Below, piece by piece: positions 55,201-64,000 of a stretch of 64,000 nucleotides of DNA. The position numbers and the translations under genes are program-made. Origin of the DNA: Bettongia penicillata ogilbyi (Eukaryota > Chordata > Mammalia > Diprotodontia > Potoroidae); assembly GCA_023548195.1 (NCBI GenBank), contig JAJHZJ010000121.1, forward strand, positions 6,931,528-6,995,527, in the 5' to 3' direction. The notes under the pieces were generated by a model. That model did no database searches. It was not told the DNA's origin and saw only the letters and a list, made by a program, of their open reading frames with translations. Positions within the stretch are counted from its first letter, which is position 1. Every line of letters starts with the position of its first letter.

Positions 55201-58200
55201 TGTCATTGGTCCTCCCTGAAAAGGAAAGAATGAATTAAAACAAGAACAGGTGAAAGATCATCTAAGAAGTGAAAGAGGCTTATTGCTTGCCTTTCAAATA
55301 ACTTTGAAGGCTTCATTCAATATCAAAGAAATAGGTCACAAATTTGCACCAAATTCAACAAGTTGTATTGAATGACATTTTTGTCATTGTCATATTTTTC
55401 CACTGTTTCTTTTTGAGATACCTCTTCTTCATTTGATCTCCTCCTTTCCTGAAGGCTACCACCATTAATTTCCTAGAATTCAGGAGATGATTAGCGGCTT
55501 TATATTATAGTCATAAGATATACTGTGAGATCTAGATGATCCATCATCATCCAGTTTTCCATCCAACTTATGTCTATTTTGTTCACTTCTCATACATCCT
55601 GCATTTAATATGTTAAGACAGTTTCAACGTGGAAGGAAAGAATTCTGTATTTTATGACTGAAATGTATCTTCTAGCCAAGTGGATGCTTGTGTTCTTGGA
55701 AGATTCCCATTGGGGTGCATCACTTTGAACATACTTTGCATTTATTCACTAGCAAAACTCTTGTGATTCACAGGGAATCTTGTCATGTATTTCATGCTTT
55801 CCTTTACCTTTTTCTATCCACAGAACAAGAAAGCCAACAACCTGCTGAACCTGAACGTAAGTAGTCATCTAATAATATTTCTCCTTGTATCTCCTGCCTC
55901 ATTTCTCATTCTTAACCACTTGGATATTTATATTTGTTAAAGACGAGTACTCAGAAACACAGGGTAATGACAAACTAATAGAGAGGATAATTATATTGAA
56001 TTATTCTCTTTCTTTTGCAAAGGGAATTCCCCATGGCAGAAATCCGAGGGTTGCTTGTCTATCTGCAATGAAATCCTTTCTCTCTGCCTCTGACTGTTTC
56101 CGTCTGCCTGTATAAGTGTCTGGATGTCCCTTGCAGTCTACTTCTTTGTTCACATTTAAATCTGTAAAGGAGTGTTGCTTCAGAAGCTGAAGGGAGAACG
56201 AAAGAAATGAATTATCAAGAACCCTAAAGGCCAAATTTCTATAAAAATTGCATCTCGCAACCAAAATAAATAAAATAGTACTTCCTGACTCTATTCTCAC
56301 CTTTATGCAAAGCTTCTTCACTTCTTCTATGAATGGATCCATCTCAGACAGAGCCTCAAACTAGTCAAACAACTACCTACAGGGAGAGAAGGAAAGAAGA
56401 AGTAACAAGGATGACAAGATGTTTCTATCCTTCCTCCACTCTTGGACTAAGGGAATCAATTTAGATTGATTTCTATTGAATTTCCTTTCTTGTTGTTTTC
56501 CTCGATGTGAGACTAGTAGGAAGATCACATGTAAATGACCTTCCCTTTTTCTGACCTTGCCTGGGAGAAGCATTTTGAATTACATTTAATTATTTTTTTT
56601 GTTCTTCTCAGTAGGTAAAAGATCATAGTGTGGGGGGTTTTCAAGGGGGCGTCCTATATCCTCTGGTCTGAGCACTTGTCAGGTCCTTCACAGGGGTGTT
56701 CATCTACCTTTGGTATCCACCTAACACGCAGCTCTCACTTATGACTCCTGTGGCTGTAGTTTACATAAAGACCACACCACAGTGAAACCATGTCAGCATA
56801 TGGGCTAAAGGAGGTTGAGGTAGCCAGTAGTACTTAAACCCACTTTTGAATAAGAGGGATATCTACCCCAAGCACAACAAGACTTCCTCCCAGCGGAATG
56901 CATGGATGAGAACAATGTATTCCAACAGCCAAAAAGAGACCTGAAGAGTACTTAGAGGTTGATCAGATATTGAAGAAGCTGAGGTCTTCCACTACATGGG
57001 GGGCCATTGTCAGTTCTCTTGATTTTTGTGCTATCATTAGACTTTGATGATTCTGGAAAAGAAAGTAAGGCTGAACACTGTGCACCTCTGCCTCACTTAA
57101 ATCCAATTCACATACAAGTCACCACATCACCTATGATGTCATTGGGGGTCCTTGAAAAGGAAACAATGAATTAAAACAAGAACAGGTGCAAGATCTGTCC
57201 AAGAAATGAAAGAGCCTTGTTGTTTGCCATTCAACTAACTTTGAAGGCTTCACTCAATACCAAAAAATAGGTCACAAATTTTAACCAAATTCATCTAGTT
57301 CTGTTGCACAATATTTTTGTGTTTCAGTCATGCTGTTTCCATTATGTCATCCAGAAATCTTTTTCTCAATTGATCTATTCCCTCCTCCATGGCAGCTCCA
57401 TTAATTTCCTAGAATTCAGGAGATCATTAGGTACTTTCCATTGTAGTCATAAGAGATATTGTGAGATCTGGTTAATCACATCACCATCTAATTTTCCATC
57501 CAACTTATCTCTATTTCATTCACTTCTCATATATATCCACTATTTAATATGTTATGACAGTTTCAATGTGGAAGGAAGGAATTCTGTATTTTATGACTGG
57601 ATATGTATCTTCTAGTCTAGTGGATGCTTGTGTTCCTGAAAGAATCCCATTGGGGTCCATCACTTGGAATATACCTTGACCTTTTTCACTAGCAAAACTC
57701 TTGTGATGCACAGAGGATCTTGTCCTATAATTCATGCTTTCCTTTACCTTTTTCTATCCACAGAACAAGAAAGCCAACAGCCTGCTGAACCTGAACGTAA
57801 GTAATAGTCTAATAATATATCCCCTTGTAGCTCCTGGACCTCATCTTTCATTTTAAACCACTTGGACATTTATAGTCTTAAATATGAGTACTCAGAAACA
57901 CAGGGTAATGATGAACTCATAGTGAGGTCAAGTTATATTGAATTATTCTCTTTTGCTTTTGCAAACGGAATTCCCCATGGCAGAAATCTGAGGGTTGCTT
58001 GTCTATCTGCAATGAAATCCATTCTGTCTGTCTGTGACTTCCTGTCTGCCTCTCTCTGTCTCTGGATGTGTCTTGCTCTCTGTCTCTTTCTTCATACTTA
58101 AATCTTTAAAGAGGTGTTGCTTCAGAAGCTGAACGGAGAAAGAAATGGATTATCAAGAACCTTACAGGTCAAATTCCTATAAAAATTGCATCTCAAAACA

Positions 58201-61200
58201 AAAATAAATTAAATGGTACTTCCTGACTTTATTTTTACCTTTATGCAAAGCCTCTTCACTTCTTCTATGAAAGGACCCATCTCAAACAGAGCCTCAAACT
58301 AGTCAAAAAACAACCTACAGGGAGAGAGGGCAAGAAGAAATATCAAGGCTGACAAGATGTTTCTATCCTTTCTCTGCTCTTGGACTAAGGGAATCATTTT
58401 AGATTGGTTTCTATTCAATTTCCTTTTTTGTTGTTTCCCTTGATGAGAGACTAGTAGGATGATCACATGTAAATGACCATCCCTTTTTCTGACCTGGCCT
58501 GGGAAAAGCAGATTGAATCAGTTTCCATTATTTATCTTTTGTGTACTTCTTCTTAGTAGGTGAAAGATCAGTGGATACGAGGTATTCAAGGAGTTCTATC
58601 TCCTCTGGTGTGAGCATTTGTCATGTCTTTCACAGGGCTGCTCATCTAACTTTAGTATCTACCTAATACCCAGCTCTCACCTGTGCCTCCTGTGGCAATA
58701 GTTTACACAAAGACCATATCTCAGTAAAAACCATCTCAGTATATGGGCTAAAGCAGGTTGAGTGTAACCAACAGGCCTTGACCCATTATTGAGTTAGAGG
58801 GATGTCTACCCCAAGCACTTCAGGGCTTCCTCCCAATGAAATGGGGTGGATGAGAACAATGTAATCCAACAGCCATAAAGAGAGCTGAAACATACTTACA
58901 GATTGATGAGATATTGAAGAAGGCAGTGGAGTAATTCAATGTTGATCAAACATTGAAGAAGTGAGGTCTTCCACTACATGGGAGGCCGTTGTTAGTTCTC
59001 TTCACTTTTGTCCTGCCATTAGACTTTGATGTTCCTGGAACAGAAAGTAAGGCTGACCACTTTGTGCAACTCTCCCTCATTTAAATACAATTCAATATAA
59101 GTCACCACACCATCAGTGATGTCATTGGTCCTCCCTGAAAAGGAAAGAATGAATTAAAACAAGAACAGGTGAAAGATCGTCTAAGAAGTGAAAGAGGCTT
59201 ATTGCTTGCCTTTCAAATAACTTTGAAGGCTTCATTCAATATCAAAGAAATAGGTCACAAATTTGCACCAAATTCAACAAGTTGTATTGAATGACATTTT
59301 TGTCATTGTCATATTTTTCCACTGTTTCTTTTTGAGATACCTCTTCTTCATTTGATCTCCTCCTTTCCTGAAGGCTACCACCATTAATTACCTAGAATTC
59401 AGGAGATGATTAACTACTTTATATTAGAGTCCCAAGTGATATTGTGACATCTGAATGATCACATCATCAGCCAATTTTCCATCCAACTTATCTCTATATT
59501 TTTCACTTCTCATACATCCTGTATTTAATATGTTATGACAGTTTCAACGTGAAAGGAAGGAATTCTATATTTTATGAGTGGATATATATCTTCTAGCCAA
59601 GTGAAATGCTTGCATTCCTGAAAGAATTCCATTGGAGTCATTTACTTTGAATATACCTTGACCTTATTCACTAGCAAAACTCTTGTGATTCACAAGGAAA
59701 CTTGTCCTACACTTCATGCTTTTCTTTAACTTTTTCTATCCACAGAACAAGAAAGCCAACAGCCTGCTGAACCTGAACGTAAGTAATAGTCTAATAATCT
59801 TTCTTCTTGTAACTCCTGGACCTTATCTGTCATTTGAAACCACCTGGACATTTATGGTCTTAAGATGAGTACTCAGAAACACAGAGTAATGATGAACTAA
59901 TAGGAGGTCAAGTGATATTCAATTATTCTCTTTTGTCTTTGAAAAGGGAATTCTCCAGGTCAGAAATCCCAGGCTTCCTTGTTTATCTTCACTGAAATGT
60001 TTTCTGTCTCCCTCTGACTGTTGCTGTCTGCCTACATCTGTCCCTGGATGTCTCTTGCTGTCCTCTTTCTTCATACTTAAACCTTTGAAGGAGTGTTGCT
60101 CCAGAAACTGAAGGGGGAAGGAAACAAATGTGTTGCCAAGAACCCTAATGGTAAAATTCCTATAAAAATTGAATCTGAGAAACAAAATAAGTAAAATATT
60201 ACTTCCTGGTCATATATTTCAAATTTATACTAAGTCTCCTAACTTCTGCAAAAGGACCCATCTCAGACAGAGACTCAAACTAGTCAAACAACTGGCTACA
60301 GGGAGAGAGGGAAAGTAGAAATCACAAGATTGGCAAAATGTTTCTCTCCTTCTTCTGCTCTTGGACTAAGGGAATCAATTTAGATTGATTTCTATTGAAT
60401 TTACTTTCTTGTTGTTTCCCTCAATGTGAGAATAGAAGGAAGATCACATGTAAATGGCCATCCCTTTTTTCTGACCTGGCCTGGGAAAAGCATTTTGAAT
60501 TAGTTTCCATTATTTGTCTTTTGTGTTCTTCTTAGTGGGTAAAAGATCAATGGGTATGGGGTATACATGGAGGACTCTCTCTTCTGGTGGGAGCACTTGT
60601 CAGCTCCTGTACAGGGCTACTCATCTACCTTTGGTGTCCACCTAACACCCAGGTCTCACCTGTGGTTCCTGTGGTTATAATTTACATAAAGACCACACCT
60701 CAGTAAAAACCATGTCAGTATATGGACTAAAGCAGGTTGAGGGTAACCAACAGACCTTATTACTCATCACTGAGTTTGAGGGATGTTGACCCCAAGCACA
60801 TCAGGACTTCCTCCCAGTGGAATGCGTGGATGAGAACAATGTGTTTCAATAGTGAAAAAGAGAACTGAGGCAGGCAGTGGAGTACTTAGACGTTGATCAA
60901 ACATTGAAGAAGTCGAGGTCTTCCACTACATGGGAGGCTGTTGTTAGTTCTCTTCACTTTTGTCCTGCCATTAGACTTTGACATTTCTGGAACAGAAAGT
61001 AAGGCTGACAACTTTGTGCAACTCTCCTCATTTAAATCCAATTCATATACAAGTCACCACATCATCTGTGATGTCATTGGTCCTCCTTGAAAAGGAAAGA
61101 ATGAATTAAAATAAGAACAAGTGAAAGATTTGTCCAAGAAGTGAAAGAGGCTTATTGCTTGCCTTTCAAATAATTTTGAAGGTTTCAGTCAGTACCAAAG

Positions 61201-63695
61201 AAACAGGTAACAAATTTTAACCAAATTCAAACTAGTTATATTGAATAACGTTTTTGTAGATAATTCATATTTTTCCACTGTGTAACCAAGATATCACTTT
61301 TTCACGTGATCTCCCTCCGTGATGGCTACCACCATTATTTACGTAGAATTCAGAAGATGATTAATTATTTCATATTAGAGTCCCAAGTGATATGGTGAGA
61401 TCTGGATTGATCACATCAGCATATAGTTTTCCATCCACCTTATCTCTATTTTGTCAACTTCTCATACATCCCATAATTAATGTGTTATGAAAGCTTCAAT
61501 GTGGAGGGAATCAATTCTGTATTTTATGATTGGATGCATATATTGAAGCCAAGTAGATCCTTATGTTCCTAAAAGAATTCCATTAGGGGTCCACCACTTT
61601 GAACATTGCTTGCCTTATTCACAACCAAAACTCTTGAAATTCTCAGGAATCTTGTCTGAAACTTCATGCTTTCCTTTCCTTTTTTCTATCCACAGAACAA
61701 GAAAGCCAACAACCTGCTGAACCTGAACGTGAGTAACAGTCCAGTATTCTATCTCCTTGTAGCTCCTGGACCTTATCTTTCATTCTAAACCATTTGGATA
61801 TTTACGGTCTTAAACATGAGTACCCAGAAATACAGGATAATGGTGAACTAATAGTGAGGTGAAGTTATAAGGAATTATTCTCTTTTGCCTTTGCATATGA
61901 CCCCTTTTTAAAGTAGGAAATTCCCCAGGTGTGAAATACCAGGGTTGCTTTGTTATCTGCAATGAAATCCTTTCTGCTGTCTCTGTTTCTGTCTATATCT
62001 CTCTCTGTCTCTTTCTGTCCATCTTTTTCTTCACACTTAACCCTTTGAAGGAGTGTTACTTCAGAATCTGAAGAGGGAAAGAAAGAAACAAGGTATCAAG
62101 AACTCTAAACGTCACATTCCTATGCCAGATAGAAGCTGAAAAAGCAAAATAAATAAAATCCTGCTTCCTGGTCCTATTTTTCACGTTTGTGCAAAGCCTC
62201 TTCACTTCTTCTATGAAAGGACCCATCTCAGACTGAGCCTCACACTAGTGAAACACCTACCTGCAGGGAGAGAGGGCAAGAAAAAGTAAGAAGACTGGAA
62301 AGATATTTCTGTCCTTCTTCTGCTCTTTGGACGCGGGGAATCAATTTCGATTGATTTCTATGAATTTCATTCCTTGTTGTTTCCCTCGATGTGAAACTAG
62401 TAGGAAGATCACATGTAAGTAACCATCCCTTTTTCTGACCTGGCCTGGGAAAAGCATTTTGAATTAGTGTCCATTATTTGTCTTTGGTGTTTTTCTTCTT
62501 AATAGGTAAAAGATCAATGTGTATGGGGTATTCAAAATGTTCTATGTCCTCTGCTGGGAGCATTTGTCAGGTACTTCCCAGGGCTGCTCAGCTAACTTTG
62601 GTGTCCCACCTATCACCGTAATCTGTGGCACCTGTGGCAATAGTTTACACAAAGACCACACCTCAGTGACAGTAATGTCAGTATATGGGCTAAAAACAGG
62701 TTGAGTGTAAACCAACAGGCCTTAAACCCATTGTTGAGTTAAGAGGGATGTCTACCCCAAGCACATCAAGACTTCCTCCTAATGGAATGGGTGGGATGAG
62801 AACAAGGTGTTCCACCAGTCAAAAAAAGAGGTGAAGTGTACTTAGAGGTTGATCAGATATTGAAGAAGCCGAGGTCTGCCACTACATAGGGGTCTATTGT
62901 CTGTCCTCTTACCTTTTTCCTTCCATTAGACTTAGGTGACTGGAATAGAAAGTAAGGCTGATGATGTTGTACAACTCTGCCTCATTTAAATCCAATTCAT
63001 GCACAAGTCACTACATCACTGTGATCCTCATTGATCCTCCTTGGAAAGGTAACAATGAATTAAAACAAGAACTGGTGAAAGACCTGTCGAAGAAGTGAAA
63101 GAGGCTTATTGCTTGCCTTTCAAATCGTTTTGAAGGTTTCAGTCAATACCAAAGAAATAGGTCGCAAATTTTAACCAAGTTCAACCAGTTCTATTGAATA
63201 ACATTTTTGGAGTTAATTCATATTTTTCCAGTGTCACCGAGATATCACTTTTTCACTTGATCTCCTCCCTCCCTGATGGCTACTACCATTATTTACCCAG
63301 AATTCAGGAGATGATTAATTATTTTATATTACAGTCCCAAGTGATTTTTGTGAGATCTGGATTGTTCATGTCAGCATCTGCTTTTCCATCCAACTTATCT
63401 CTATTTCGTTCACTTCTCATATATCCTGTATTTAATATGGTATGAACATTTTAATGTGGAAAGAAGAAATTCTATACTTTATGACTGGATATGTGCCTTC
63501 TAGCCAATTGGATGTTTGTGTTCCTGAAAGAATTCCATTGAGGTCCTTCCCTTTGAACAAACTTCTCCCTTATTCACTAGCAAAGCTCTTGCAAAGCTCT
63601 TGTGATTCACAGGAAATCTTGTCCGATACTTCATGCTTTCCTTAACCTTTTTCTATCCACAGAACAAGAAAGCCAACAACCTGCTGAACCCGGAC
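41878..63695 (+). CDS. Unrecognised secreted repeat protein, tandem micro-exon gene (partial, 13 exons seen)
   Basis: Exons: 41878-41956, 44480-44509, 46121-46153, 47440-47469, 48297-48329, 49951-49983, 51904-51936, 53847-53879, 55824-55856, 57764-57796, 59746-59778, 61696-61728 and 63663-63695. All junctions are phase 1 and all have AG/GT sites. The join gives about 156 residues up to the window end: a signal peptide, three S/Q/D/T-rich decapeptides, one EAASQQPAEPE, seven identical QQESQQPAEPE and one QQESQQPAEPG. No cysteine follows the signal peptide. The product should be a secreted, disordered, acidic Q/E/P-rich protein. Its function is unknown. The repeated Q pairs could serve transglutaminase, as in involucrin, but this is a guess. 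The stop codon and 3' end lie beyond the window. I know of no matching gene at this site in other mammals. Transcription is not shown by sequence alone. Confidence 0.75.
42105..42540 (+). repeat. MIR-type SINE relics in intron 1
   Basis: 42105-42230 has an antisense-like end. 42255-42345 ('gaggacctgagttcaaatcc') and 42415-42535 ('agcactatgtaaatgctaac') look like the two ends of one sense SINE, parted by about 70 nt of L1-like text. Confidence 0.5.
43163..43242. repeat. (CT)n microsatellite
   Basis: About 80 nt of near-pure CT in intron 1, followed directly by the start of the class A repeat block. It makes a spurious poly-Ser/Leu frame on one strand and Arg/Glu on the other. Confidence 0.95.
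44480..44509 (+). CDS. Tandem micro-exon gene, exon 2 (class A)
   Basis: 30 nt between ACCCACAACAG and GTAAGT. With the shared first base it reads ASSQDSTAQE. Confidence 0.75.
46121..46153 (+). CDS. Tandem micro-exon gene, exon 3 (class A)
   Basis: 33 nt if the first acceptor (GCCCGCAG) is used, reading VVSTQDSTAQE. With the next AG, three bases on, it is 30 nt and reads VSTQDSTAQE like its sisters. Donor GAAT|GTAAGT. Confidence 0.72.
47440..47469 (+). CDS. Tandem micro-exon gene, exon 4 (class A)
   Basis: 30 nt between ACCCATAATAG and GTAAGT; reads SPSQDSSTQE when joined to exon 3. Confidence 0.74.
48297..48329 (+). CDS. Tandem micro-exon gene, exon 5 (transition)
   Basis: 33 nt between TTTCTTTCCACAG and GTAAGC; reads EAASQQPAEPE. 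It has the class B second half but a different first half. The intron before it is class A and the one after it class B, so it marks the switch between the two repeat families. Confidence 0.75.
49951..49983 (+). CDS. Tandem micro-exon gene, exon 6 (class B)
   Basis: 33 nt between CTATCCACAG and GTGAGT; QQESQQPAEPE. The GTGAGT donor is shared only with exon 12. Confidence 0.77.
51904..51936 (+). CDS. Tandem micro-exon gene, exon 7 (class B)
   Basis: 33 nt between CTATCCACAG and GTAAGT; QQESQQPAEPE, with CAA at the fifth-sixth glutamine pair. It is the first member of the first copy of the 3.92 kb dimer. Confidence 0.77.
53847..53879 (+). CDS. Tandem micro-exon gene, exon 8 (class B)
   Basis: 33 nt between CTATCCACAG and GTAAGT; QQESQQPAEPE. 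It differs from exon 7 only by a silent CAA to CAG. Confidence 0.77.
55824..55856 (+). CDS. Tandem micro-exon gene, exon 9 (class B)
   Basis: 33 nt, identical to exon 7 along with most of its intron. It is the second dimer copy, offset 3920. Confidence 0.77.
57764..57796 (+). CDS. Tandem micro-exon gene, exon 10 (class B)
   Basis: 33 nt, identical to exon 8 (CAG form), offset 3917. QQESQQPAEPE. Confidence 0.77.
59746..59778 (+). CDS. Tandem micro-exon gene, exon 11 (class B)
   Basis: 33 nt between CTATCCACAG and GTAAGT; QQESQQPAEPE in the CAG form. Confidence 0.77.
61696..61728 (+). CDS. Tandem micro-exon gene, exon 12 (class B)
   Basis: 33 nt between CTATCCACAG and GTGAGT; QQESQQPAEPE. 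Both flanks resemble exon 6 more than its neighbours. Confidence 0.77.
63663..63695 (+). CDS. Tandem micro-exon gene, exon 13 (class B, variant end)
   Basis: 33 nt between CTATCCACAG and GTAAGT; reads QQESQQPAEPG. The final Glu to Gly and a CCT to CCC change make it the first variant class B exon. Another intron of the same type follows to the window end. Confidence 0.76.
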
Positions 63696-64000
63696 GTAAG
63701 TAATAGTCTAATAATCTTCCTCCTTGCAACTCCTGGACCTTATCTGTCATGCTAAACCACTTGGACATTTATGACCTTAAAGACAAGCCACTCAGAAAAC
63801 ACAGAATAATGATGAAGTAACAGTGAGGTCAAGTTACAAGGAATTATTCTCTTTTGCCTTTTCATGTGTCTCCTTTCTTAATAAGAAATTCCCCAGATCA
63901 AAAATCCCAGGGTTGCTTGGTTATATTCAATGAAAGCTTTCTGTCTGTCTCTGGCTGTTTCTGTCTACCTCTATCTCTCTCTGTCTGTCTCTTGCTGTCC

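Larger units (their letters stand above)
51550..59390 (+). repeat. 3.92 kb tandem duplication (two-exon dimer)
   Basis: 51550-55470 and 55470-59390 are nearly identical, covering exons 7-8 and 9-10. The joint lies near 'cctagaattcaggagatga' (about 55470), the same place in the unit at which the similarity stops at both outer ends. This is as expected of unequal crossing over between homologous units. Confidence 0.85.
48330..64000 (+). repeat. Class B tandem repeats, ~1.95 kb unit
   Basis: Each unit is one 33-nt exon and its intron; exon starts are 1654, 1953, 1943, 1977, 1940, 1982, 1950 and 1967 nt apart. Landmarks in every unit are 'gtactcagaaacacagggta', a CTGTCTGTCTCTG tract, 'gcctcttcacttcttc', 'tctcagacagagcctcaaac', 'ccaccta' price-list-like C-rich text, 'agtatatgggctaaagcagg', and 'cctagaattcaggagatgat' shortly before the next exon. 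The array continues beyond the window. Confidence 0.9.

Overview
This is a mammalian nuclear window, almost certainly from a marsupial. Vertebrate splice signals and polyadenylation sites sit in AT-rich, intron-rich DNA. The repeats include MIR, L2, CR1/L3 and RTE relics, plus marsupial-type tRNA-derived SINEs whose 3' tails are not found in placental mammals. The gene order TPP2 then METTL21C matches the conserved mammalian block of human 13q33.

Layout: 1-8.5 kb is the 3' end of TPP2 on + (last two coding exons at 4155-4274 and 7567-7656, then 3'UTR). 11.7-17.3 kb holds the four coding exons of METTL21C on -, tail to tail with TPP2. A TATA-box promoter and 5' noncoding exon, probably its own, lie near 24.23-24.29 kb. 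24.4-41.8 kb is repeat-rich DNA with no recognised functional gene, but it holds a processed C9orf78 retropseudogene at 38.37-39.36 kb. A 7SL RNA pseudogene lies at 3.64-3.89 kb in the TPP2 intron.

41.8-64 kb is the striking part: an apparently unannotated secreted-protein gene on +. It has a TATA box, a short leader, a signal-peptide exon (41878-41956) and then at least twelve micro-exons of 30 or 33 nt. Every one is phase 1-1 with good splice sites, and they are spaced about 0.9-2 kb apart. The first three after the signal exon encode S/Q/D/T-rich decapeptides. The later ones encode an 11-residue repeat, QQESQQPAEPE, kept identical in seven successive exons while the ~1.95 kb introns diverge. 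The array shows higher-order structure: a recent 3.92 kb two-exon duplication, an older block relation between exons 6 and 12, and a gene-conversion patch. It runs off the end of the window, so the 3' end of the gene is not seen. I do not recognise this gene and give it no symbol.
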